A stretch of 6,014 nucleotides of DNA from Lachnoclostridium sp. UBA739 (GTDB lineage Bacteria > Bacillota_A > Clostridia > Lachnospirales > Lachnospiraceae). Below the pieces are notes generated by a model. That model searched no databases. It saw only the letters and a list, made by a program, of their open reading frames with translations, and was not told the DNA's origin. The position numbers and the translations under genes were made by a program. The DNA is taken from the NCBI GenBank assembly GCA_002297865.1, contig DBKX01000086.1, positions 1 to 6,014 of the forward strand, read 5' to 3'. Shown here in pieces: positions 1 to 5,262 of the stretch; positions within the stretch are counted from its first letter, which is position 1; every line of letters begins with the position of its first letter.

Positions 1-267
1 ACGACTGCCCGTCGGTTCTAGGACATCAAAACTTTTCGCCGCGCTTCAACGACTGCCCCTGCCAATAGCAAATTCACATACCATGACAGGAATCCCCATG
101 AGCAAGAGAAACAGCAAATAAATCAAAATAAATGCAGCCCCGCCAAATTGGCCGCAAAGATAAGGAAACTTCCAGACGTTGCCAATACCAATTGCACAGC
201 CGGCACTGACCAGGATAAATCCCAAACGGGAACTGAACGCTTCCACAGCAAGATTTTTTTCAGACAC
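1..267 (-). pseudogene. Sodium-dependent transporter (NSS/SNF family), N-terminal part, interrupted by in-frame TGA; runs off left edge
   Basis: This is the N-terminus of an inner-membrane sodium:neurotransmitter symporter family protein, a group that couples sodium entry to uptake of amino acids or similar solutes. Residues 12-38 carry the family's first helix with the unwound AGCAIGIGNVWKFPY motif, which in this family forms the sodium and substrate site. A second hydrophobic helix spans about 42-66 and ends in EFAIGRGSR. The start is GTG at 265-267, chosen because GAGGTG (273-278) lies 5 nt upstream; an ATG at 278-280 is out of frame. A TGA at 46-48 ends the frame after 73 codons. Beyond it the same frame continues SAAKSFDVLEPTGSR to the window edge, which resembles the usual family continuation (pattern like xSFxVLEPxGxxW). 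I infer a nonsense mutation, for example CGA to TGA, in a gene normally over 400 codons long. A sequencing error cannot be excluded, and nothing marks the TGA as a recoded codon. The substrate is unknown. Confidence 0.8.
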
Positions 268-317
268 AAAAGCACCTCATTTCAAACTAAATTAAGATAA
301 TATATACAGACTGCTCT

Positions 318-326
318 ATTATAACA
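318..326 (-). promoter_or_regulatory. Extended -10 promoter for the sodium symporter gene
   Basis: Reading the minus strand, TGTTATAAT matches an extended -10 element (TGn followed by a consensus TATAAT at 318-323). No good -35 box is visible 16-18 nt further upstream, where the sequence is only T/A-rich, which is typical of extended -10 promoters. Transcription would begin near 311, giving a leader of about 45 nt before the GTG at 267. The assignment rests on motif match and position only, and such boxes arise by chance in DNA this AT-rich. Confidence 0.45.
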
Positions 327-484
327 AAAATAAAGCGCAGTTAAAATATATATACCCCATTCTTTTGCGCAGCTAACACAGGAACTGTAACTCACCATGT
401 TTTGCAATTATGCATCCTGCTCGTTCTCTGAAAGCCTTTTATTTTTAGTTGAATTTTGAAAAAATGAGTCGTAATACTATAAAT

Positions 485-504
485 TATACACTTATACTTG
501 TATA
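485..504. repeat. Inverted repeat TATACA-N8-TGTATA overlapping a -10-like box
   Basis: The arms TATACA (485-490) and TGTATA (499-504) are perfect reverse complements with an 8-nt spacer. The left arm overlaps a minus-strand TATAAT (483-488). Such spaced dyads are typical of operators for dimeric repressors, and the position would suit blocking a promoter reading leftwards. No good -35 box accompanies the TATAAT, and the sequence is AT-rich, so chance is a realistic alternative. Confidence 0.3.
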
Positions 505-574
505 GTAAAAGGGCTGCAACAAAATGGACTAAAATTTCTCATTTCATTACACCCCTATACATTGTATTTCACAG

Positions 575-913
575 TTAGCTTCGCGGTACATACATGATAA
601 TGGCTACACCGACCAAAGCCACTATGCCGCCCACTATATCATAAAAATCCGGCACGGCACGATCGACTTTCCATCCCCAGAGAATCGATAAAACAATAAA
701 AATACCGCCGTATGCCGCATATACTTTGCCAAAATTAGCACTTGCCGGCTGCAGCGTGGGTATAATTCCATAAAAAATTAAAATAACAGCACCCAGTACA
801 CCATACCACCAAGCCTTTCCATCACGCAGCCAAAGCCAAATCATGTACCCACCGCCAATTTCAAAAATACCGGCCAAGATAAAATAAAACAACGATTTCA
901 CAACACTTGCCAT
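575..913 (-). CDS. ynfA: YnfA/UPF0060 family small membrane protein
   Basis: A complete 112-residue inner-membrane protein of the YnfA/UPF0060 family, which is related in fold to small multidrug-resistance (SMR) transporters. Four hydrophobic helices lie at about residues 5-29, 35-52, 62-80 and 91-109. Family hallmarks are FEIGGGYMIWLWLR in the first helix (18-30 region with conserved Glu18), LQPASANFGKVYAAYGG in the loop and start of helix 3, and DRAVPDFYDIVGG before helix 4. The length matches the roughly 108-aa family norm. The ATG at 911-913 is supported by GAGGG (920-924), 6 nt upstream. The gene is probably monocistronic or paired with the small upstream ORF, and has its own promoter at 946-974. 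The physiological substrate of the family is uncertain; drug or dye efflux has been proposed for some members. The family call is firm, the function is not. Confidence 0.93.
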   Translation of the reverse strand: MASVVKSLFYFILAGIFEIGGGYMIWLWLRDGKAWWYGVLGAVILIFYGIIPTLQPASANFGKVYAAYGGIFIVLSILWGWKVDRAVPDFYDIVGGIVALVGVAIIMYVPRS

Positions 914-938
914 CTTTTACCCTCACTTTTACGCAATA

Positions 939-955
939 ATGATATATTATATCAT
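939..955. promoter_or_regulatory. Inverted repeat ATGATATA-T-TATATCAT, candidate operator over the ynfA -10 box
   Basis: A perfect 8-1-8 inverted repeat covers the -10 box and the predicted transcription start of the ynfA-like gene. Its inner 7-1-7 geometry (TGATATA-T-TATATCA) recalls Fur/PerR/Zur-type boxes such as TGATAATnATTATCA, although the inner bases differ. It could be an operator for a dimeric regulator. Because part of the symmetry comes from the AT-rich -10 itself, some of it may be fortuitous. Confidence 0.4.
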
Positions 956-974
956 TTCACATACTAAGTGCCAA
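946..974 (-). promoter_or_regulatory. Promoter of the ynfA-like gene (TTGGCA-17-TATAAT)
   Basis: On the minus strand TTGGCA (969-974) is followed after exactly 17 nt by a perfect TATAAT (946-951). This predicts a start near 939 and a leader of about 25 nt that includes the GAGGG ribosome binding site. Spacing and both boxes fit a vegetative sigma factor. The -10 box sits inside the inverted repeat at 939-955, which suggests repression by occlusion (inference). Confidence 0.6.
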
Positions 975-1064
975 CGTTTGCCGTGACCATTCCGCTCCGT
1001 CTTTTGCCAACTTTTTTTCTTGTATTCGCATGAATTCACCATTATAATAAAAATAGTTATTCAT
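957..1064 (-). CDS. Possible small ORF or gene remnant, 24-35 residues, unknown function
   Basis: I do not recognise this product. An ATG at 1062-1064 opens a 35-residue frame (begins MNNYFYYNGEF, ends QTLALSM) closed by TGA at 957-959. An internal ATG at 1029-1031 would give 24 residues (MRIQEKKLAKDGAEWSRQTL...), with a weak GGTG 5 nt upstream. The frame stays open upstream to a TAA at 1101-1103, so a TTG at 1077-1079 is also possible. The residue mix (K, E, D, G, A, W) and the locally higher GC of 968-1010 look more like coding DNA than the flanking AT-rich sequence. It lies 43 nt upstream of the ynfA-like gene on the same strand, and its 3' end overlaps that gene's promoter. It may be a microprotein, a leader, or the tail of a lost gene. 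No strong ribosome binding site supports any start, so confidence is low. Confidence 0.25.
   Translation of the reverse strand: MNNYFYYNGEFMRIQEKKLAKDGAEWSRQTLALSM
1020..1048 (+). promoter_or_regulatory. Candidate plus-strand promoter TTGTAT-17-TATAAT
   Basis: TTGTAT (1020-1025) and a perfect TATAAT (1043-1048) are separated by 17 nt, predicting a start near 1055. No convincing plus-strand gene follows before the palindrome at 1152-1171, so it would drive either a short RNA or a long hsdR leader. ATTATAAT reads TATAAT on both strands, so direction is not certain and chance occurrence in AT-rich DNA is possible. Confidence 0.35.
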
Positions 1065-1138
1065 TGGGTATGGAATCAAAGACAGCTCACAGTTATTTAT
1101 TTAAGCTTTAAATACCTACAAAAAATTCAATAGAAAAA

Positions 1139-1151
1139 ATTTACAGTAAAT
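1139..1151. repeat. Palindrome ATTTAC-A-GTAAAT abutting the terminator-like palindrome
   Basis: A perfect 6-1-6 inverted repeat that directly touches the 20-base palindrome starting at 1152. Its stem is too AT-rich and its loop too tight to be a good RNA hairpin, so if it has a role it is more likely a protein-binding site. No regulator is identifiable from the sequence. Confidence 0.3.
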
Positions 1152-1176
1152 GCCTGTTGGATCCAACAGGCTCTTT
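1152..1176 (+). terminator. Perfect 20-base palindrome with short T-rich tail, weak terminator candidate
   Basis: GCCTGTTGGATCCAACAGGC (1152-1171) folds into an 8-bp stem with a GATC loop and is followed by TCTTT. This is terminator-like for plus-strand transcription, but the T-tract is short. It lies about 70 nt upstream of the best hsdR promoter candidate, so it could insulate the operon or end a short transcript starting near 1055. The minus-strand side lacks an immediate T-run. A protein-binding palindrome is the main alternative. Confidence 0.45.
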
Positions 1177-1246
1177 ATAAATTAGGAAAAATAGCAATAG
1201 TGTAGGGAAATTATGGTGCTATATTTTCTCTTACACTGCAATGTAT

Positions 1247-1279
1247 TTGACATCATAAAAATGATAATAACTGTATAAT
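1247..1279 (+). promoter_or_regulatory. Candidate hsdRMS promoter (TTGACA ... TATAAT)
   Basis: A perfect TTGACA (1247-1252) precedes a perfect TATAAT (1274-1279), but the 21-nt spacer is longer than the preferred 16-18. A further TATAAT lies at 1293-1298 without a good -35. The promoter for the restriction operon is likely in this segment, giving a leader of roughly 105-125 nt before the hsdR ATG, but which boxes are used cannot be decided. Confidence 0.35.
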
Positions 1280-1396
1280 ACATTTATAAGATTATAATAA
1301 ATATAAAAAGTCAAATTTCATAGCTAAATTTCGCAGAGGTTTGATTTTTATACTACCTCTACACCCAACTTCTGATAACCTTAATACATCGGAACC

Positions 1397-1402
1397 AGGA
1401 GG
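1397..1402 (+). promoter_or_regulatory. Ribosome binding site that sets the hsdR start
   Basis: AGGAGG is a full Shine-Dalgarno match 7 nt before the in-frame ATG at 1410-1412. It favours this start over the TTG at 1341, whose AGAGG lies only 1 nt upstream, and over the out-of-frame ATG at 1406, which is only 3 nt away. Confidence 0.85.
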
Positions 1403-1409
1403 TTTATGT

Positions 1410-3758
1410 ATGAACAACTTAATGAAGAAATCGGAAATGACTGAAGAAGATATTAAGCTTCAGTTTATTACCCCGGCAATTGAAGCATCTGGCTGGGATA
1501 AATTCAAACATATTAAAATGGAGTATTTTTTTACTGACGGCCGCGTTATTGTAAGAGGTAACTCAACAGCAAGAGGAAGACGAAAAAAAGCGGATTATCT
1601 GCTCTATTACCGTCCTAATCTTCCCTTAGCTATTGTCGAAGCCAAAGATAATCACCATAGCATAGGAGCAGGAATGCAACAAGCATTAGCATACGCCGAA
1701 TGCCTTGATGTACCATATGTATACAGTTCAAATGGTGATGGATTTCTTGAACATGACAGAAAAACCGGCAAAGAGCGTGAATTAAAGATAGATGCATTCC
1801 CCTCTCCTGACGACTTATGGAAGCGCTACAAAAACGAGGGACAAATTACTTCTAACCAAGAAAAAATCATTACAGAACCTTACTATTTTATGCCTGGAGA
1901 TAAAATACCAAGATACTATCAACGCATTGCCATTAATACAACAGTAGCTGCCATTGCGCAGGGACAAAATCGTATCTTACTAGTAATGGCTACAGGAACA
2001 GGAAAAACATACACCGCTTTCCAAATCATTCATCGTCTTTGGAAATCGGGAACTAAGCATAAAATTTTATACCTTGCTGATAGAAATATATTAGTTGACC
2101 AAACTATGCAGCAGGATTTCAAACCGTTTTCAAAAGTTATGACAAAAATTGAAAACAAAACACTCGATAGCTCCTATGAAATCTACATGTCCTTATATCA
2201 GCAGCTCGCTGGTGACGATAAACAAGAACCCTTTCGCGCGTTTCAGCCCAATTTCTTTGATTTGATCATTGTAGATGAATGTCATCGTGGTTCAGCAAGA
2301 GAAGAATCTCGTTGGAGAAAAATTTTAGAATACTTTTCCAACGCCACCCAAATCGGTATGACCGCCACCCCGAAAGAGACAAAAGAAGTTTCCAATATCA
2401 GCTACTTTGGAGAACCTATCTATACATACAGTCTCAAGCAAGGCATTGATGACGGGTTCTTGGCCCCATACAAAGTGATTCGAGTTGGCATAGATAAAGA
2501 CCTTGAAGGTTGGCGCCCATTGGCCGAACAATGTGACGTATATGGAAAGAAAATCGAAGACCGAGAATATAATATAAAAGACTACGATAAAAAACTTATC
2601 ATTGATGAGCGTACCCAAGTCGTCGCCAAACGAATTACCCGCTTTTTAAAAGAAAACGGACGTTTCTCCAAAACGATTGTATTTTGTGTAGATATAGACC
2701 ATGCAGAAAGAATGCGCCAAGCCCTCATCAATGAAAATAGTGACCTCGTTGCAGAAAACCCAAAGTATATTATACGCATCACAGGAGATAATGCGGAAGG
2801 GAAAGCACAGCTGGATTATTTCATCGCCGAAGACAGCCCCTATCCAGTAATTGTCACCACATCGAAACTGATGACGACTGGTGTAGATTGCAAGACCTGC
2901 CGTCTTATTGTTCTCGATAATATGATTAACTCCATGACCGAGTTTAAACAAATCATCGGCCGTGGTACCCGTCTCAAACCAGACTATGGAAAAGAATATT
3001 TCACCATCATGGATTTCCGTAACGCCAGCCGTCTATTTGCTGACCCAGAATTTGATGGAGAACCCGTTTCTATCATAGAATTACCACCAGATACAGAATA
3101 CGGAAATGACAATGGCAAAGACGGCAATGATGATACTGGAAAAGATGAACCTATTATTACGCCACCAAATCCACCTATCATTAATCCACCGCAGAAAATA
3201 GAAAAATATCGCGTCCGCGGTGTGGAAGTCACCATTCTTCATGAACGGGTCCAGTATTATGATAAAGGCGGAAAACTGACTACAGAAAGTATCACTGACT
3301 ATTCCAAGAAAAATATCATCGGTGAATATGCTACCTTGGATTCCTTCCTGCAAGCCTGGAACAGCAAGCAAAAAAAACAGGCTATTATTGATGAATTACA
3401 GGAACGAGGTGTTCTACTTGAAGCGTTGCGTGAAGCTTCAGGTCAAAAAGACATCGATGACTTTGACCTGATTTGCCATATTGCGTACGATAAAGAACCA
3501 CTTACAAAAGCTGAAAGAGCTAATAATGTCAAAAAGAGCGGTTACCTTTATAAATACTCTGGCTTAGCACAAGAAGTTATTTCTGCACTGCTCGATAAGT
3601 ACAAAAATGATGGTATTTGTGATCTTGATAACTTGGAAATTCTATCTAACGACCCCTTCCGCAAATTCGGTTCCCCAATGAAAATCGCTAAATTATTTGG
3701 TGGCAAAACCAACTATATGAAAGCCGTTCAAGAACTACAACAAGAAATTTATGCATAA
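1410..3758 (+). CDS. hsdR: Type I restriction enzyme R subunit (HsdR), EcoEI-like
   Basis: The restriction and motor subunit of a type I RM complex: it binds the HsdM2-HsdS core at unmethylated sites, translocates DNA using ATP and cleaves at a distance. With the ATG at 1410 the protein has 782 residues. The N-terminal PD-(D/E)xK nuclease shows Asp62 (KADYLL) and Glu77-x-Lys79 (IVEAKDN). The superfamily 2 motor follows: Walker A ATGTGKT (194-200, Lys199), DECH box (289-292), TATP (318-321), TIVFC near 422-426, TTGVD (489-493) and GRGTR (517-521). A proline- and acid-rich linker (about 564-595) joins the C-terminal EcoEI-like domain (about 597-782), which in this family contacts the methylase core. 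All catalytic motifs are intact, so the protein should be active. Length and layout resemble EcoAI/EcoEI (type IB) subunits. hsdM begins 16 nt downstream, so the two are co-transcribed. Confidence 0.96.
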   Translation: MNNLMKKSEMTEEDIKLQFITPAIEASGWDKFKHIKMEYFFTDGRVIVRGNSTARGRRKKADYLLYYRPNLPLAIVEAKDNHHSIGAGMQQALAYAECLDVPYVYSSNGDGFLEHDRKTGKERELKIDAFPSPDDLWKRYKNEGQITSNQEKIITEPYYFMPGDKIPRYYQRIAINTTVAAIAQGQNRILLVMATGTGKTYTAFQIIHRLWKSGTKHKILYLADRNILVDQTMQQDFKPFSKVMTKIENKTLDSSYEIYMSLYQQLAGDDKQEPFRAFQPNFFDLIIVDECHRGSAREESRWRKILEYFSNATQIGMTATPKETKEVSNISYFGEPIYTYSLKQGIDDGFLAPYKVIRVGIDKDLEGWRPLAEQCDVYGKKIEDREYNIKDYDKKLIIDERTQVVAKRITRFLKENGRFSKTIVFCVDIDHAERMRQALINENSDLVAENPKYIIRITGDNAEGKAQLDYFIAEDSPYPVIVTTSKLMTTGVDCKTCRLIVLDNMINSMTEFKQIIGRGTRLKPDYGKEYFTIMDFRNASRLFADPEFDGEPVSIIELPPDTEYGNDNGKDGNDDTGKDEPIITPPNPPIINPPQKIEKYRVRGVEVTILHERVQYYDKGGKLTTESITDYSKKNIIGEYATLDSFLQAWNSKQKKQAIIDELQERGVLLEALREASGQKDIDDFDLICHIAYDKEPLTKAERANNVKKSGYLYKYSGLAQEVISALLDKYKNDGICDLDNLEILSNDPFRKFGSPMKIAKLFGGKTNYMKAVQELQQEIYA

Positions 3759-3762
3759 CATA

Positions 3763-3767
3763 AGGAG
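3763..3767 (+). promoter_or_regulatory. Ribosome binding site of hsdM
   Basis: AGGAG lies in the 16-nt hsdR-hsdM gap, 7 nt before the ATG at 3775, and supports that start. Confidence 0.8.
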
Positions 3768-3774
3768 ATATTAA

Positions 3775-5262
3775 ATGAGTTTAGGCAACTTTGTTAAAAG
3801 ATTACAAGATATCATGAGAAACGATGCTGGTATCAATGGTGATGCCCAGCGGATTGAACAAATGGTATGGATTTTATTTTTAAAAATCTACGACGCTAAA
3901 GAAGAAGATTGGGAATTTTACGATGATAACTACAAATCTATTATTCCCGAAGAATTACGCTGGCGCAACTGGGCCGTCGATCACAAAGATGGGAAAGCCC
4001 TGACCGGCGATGCCTTGCTGGATTTCGTTAATAATAAATTATTTCCTACCCTCAAGAACATAGAAATCACAGAAGAGACAAAGATGAATCAAATCATCGT
4101 TCGTACCGCCTTTGAAGACAACAACAACTACATGAAAGACGGCATACTTCTCAGACAAGTCATTAACGTCATCGATGAAATCAACTTTGAAGAATACGAA
4201 GACCGTCATGCCTTCGGCGAAATCTATGAAACCATACTTCGCAGTTTGCAAAGTGCCGGAAACGCTGGGGAATTTTATACGCCTCGTGCCGTTACAGACT
4301 TCATGGTACAAATGCTGCAACCCAAACTAGGGGAAACCATTGCCGATTTTGCATGCGGTACCGGTGGCTTCCTGACATCTGCCTTAAAAGTATTGGACAG
4401 CCAAGTAGATACTGTAGAAGATAGAAAAATCTACAATAACTCCATCTATGGTATCGAAAAGAAAGCACTCCCCTTCCTACTCTGCGTCACCAATATGCTT
4501 CTCCACGATATAGACAATCCTAGAATTATTCATGGAAATACCTTGGAAAAGAACGTGAGAGACTATAAAGACACCGACCGCTTCGACGTCATCCTTATGA
4601 ATCCACCCTACGGTGGCAATGAAAAGAACGAAATCAAACAGAACTTTCCTGCCGACCTTCGCAGCAGTGAAACAGCCGACCTTTTCATGGATGTCATCAT
4701 GTACCGACTAAAGGAAAATGGTCGTTGTGCCATCATCCTCCCAGATGGTTTCCTTTTTGGTACCGATAACGCCAAACTGGCTATCAAGAAAAAACTCTTC
4801 TCTGAATTTAACCTGCATACTATCATTCGTATGCCCCACAGTGTATTTGCCCCCTATACATCCATCACCACCAATATTCTCTTTTTTGATAATAATGGCT
4901 CTACTAAAAATACTTGGTTTTATCGCCTAGACATGCCAGAAGGCTATAAAAACTTCTCCAAGACGAAGCCAATGAAGCTGGAACACTTCACCCCCGCTAT
5001 CGAATGGTGGAATGACAGAAAGGAAATCAATATCGATGGATTTGATAAAGCCAAATGCTACACTGCAGAAGAAATAGCTGAACGTAATTATAACATCGAC
5101 CTTTGCGGATATCCTCATGAAGAAGAAGTAATTCTACCGCCTAAAGAACTGATTCAACAGTATCAAAAAGAAAGAGCCCGCTTAAATGCAGACATCGATA
5201 AAATTTTAGCTCAAATCACAGATATTTTAGGTATTGACTTGACAGAGGAAGATAAAAAATGA
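3775..5262 (+). CDS. hsdM: Type I restriction-modification M subunit (HsdM), N6-adenine DNA methyltransferase
   Basis: Transfers a methyl group from S-adenosylmethionine to N6 of adenine in the sequence chosen by HsdS, protecting host DNA; two copies plus HsdS form the methylase. The 495-residue protein has the helical HsdM N-domain (about 4-150; RIEQMVWILFLKIYDAKEEDW), then GEFYTPRAVTDFMV (165-178), typical of type I methylases. AdoMet motif I is DFACGTGGF (191-199) and catalytic motif IV is NPPYGG (276-281). The C-terminus (about 457-481) is charged and probably coiled-coil, suited to HsdS contact. Phe192 in place of the common Pro in motif I is a tolerated variant. Length is usual and no defect is visible. 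The ATG is set by AGGAG upstream. The TGA overlaps the hsdS ATG by 4 nt (ATGA, 5259-5262), implying translational coupling and matched dosage of M and S. Confidence 0.97.
   Translation: MSLGNFVKRLQDIMRNDAGINGDAQRIEQMVWILFLKIYDAKEEDWEFYDDNYKSIIPEELRWRNWAVDHKDGKALTGDALLDFVNNKLFPTLKNIEITEETKMNQIIVRTAFEDNNNYMKDGILLRQVINVIDEINFEEYEDRHAFGEIYETILRSLQSAGNAGEFYTPRAVTDFMVQMLQPKLGETIADFACGTGGFLTSALKVLDSQVDTVEDRKIYNNSIYGIEKKALPFLLCVTNMLLHDIDNPRIIHGNTLEKNVRDYKDTDRFDVILMNPPYGGNEKNEIKQNFPADLRSSETADLFMDVIMYRLKENGRCAIILPDGFLFGTDNAKLAIKKKLFSEFNLHTIIRMPHSVFAPYTSITTNILFFDNNGSTKNTWFYRLDMPEGYKNFSKTKPMKLEHFTPAIEWWNDRKEINIDGFDKAKCYTAEEIAERNYNIDLCGYPHEEEVILPPKELIQQYQKERARLNADIDKILAQITDILGIDLTEEDKK

Larger units (their letters stand above)
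268..574. other. Intergenic region between symporter gene and ynfA-like gene
   Basis: These 307 bases separate two minus-strand genes and contain no convincing gene; the longest frames noticed (about 20 codons) lack ribosome binding sites. They hold the extended -10 promoter of the symporter gene near the left side. A second minus-strand TATAAT lies at 483-488 and overlaps an inverted repeat TATACA-8-TGTATA (485-504). I see no GC-rich hairpin with a T-run that would clearly terminate the ynfA-like transcript on the minus strand. Confidence 0.6.
914..1409. other. Divergent intergenic region between ynfA-like gene and hsdR
   Basis: This stretch lies between a minus-strand gene and the plus-strand restriction operon. 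From left to right it holds the ynfA promoter with its inverted repeat, the doubtful small ORF, and a plus-strand TTGTAT-17-TATAAT. Next come two adjacent palindromes (1139-1151 and 1152-1171), the candidate hsdR promoter elements (1247-1298), and the AGGAGG of hsdR. Bases 1177-1240 show nothing I can name. TGCCAAC occurs twice (969-975 and 1005-1011). Confidence 0.6.

Noticed and set aside
1070..1111. Plus-strand 13-codon frame (MESKTAHSYLFKL) as a leader peptide
   Set aside because: No ribosome binding site, very short, and no link to an attenuator with matching codons.
1313..1332. Direct repeat AAATTTC (1313-1319 and 1326-1332) as a controller-protein site
   Set aside because: Seven AT-rich bases repeated once are expected by chance, and no controller protein gene is visible.
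1335..1360. AGAGGT ... ACCTCT inverted repeat in the hsdR leader
   Set aside because: Only a 6-bp stem with a 14-nt AT-rich loop, away from the AGGAGG actually used; too weak to call a regulatory hairpin.
1341..1409. Upstream TTG start extending HsdR by 23 residues
   Set aside because: Its AGAGG is only 1 nt from the TTG, the added residues do not look like HsdR, and a perfect AGGAGG lies 7 nt before the ATG at 1410.
2325..3371. Long minus-strand open frames opposite hsdR
   Set aside because: They mirror the coding constraints of hsdR, lack ribosome binding sites and encode no recognisable domain.
4345..4371. Phe instead of Pro in HsdM motif I (DFACGTGG) as a possible defect
   Set aside because: This is a common tolerated variant; the glycine-rich loop and NPPY motif are intact.
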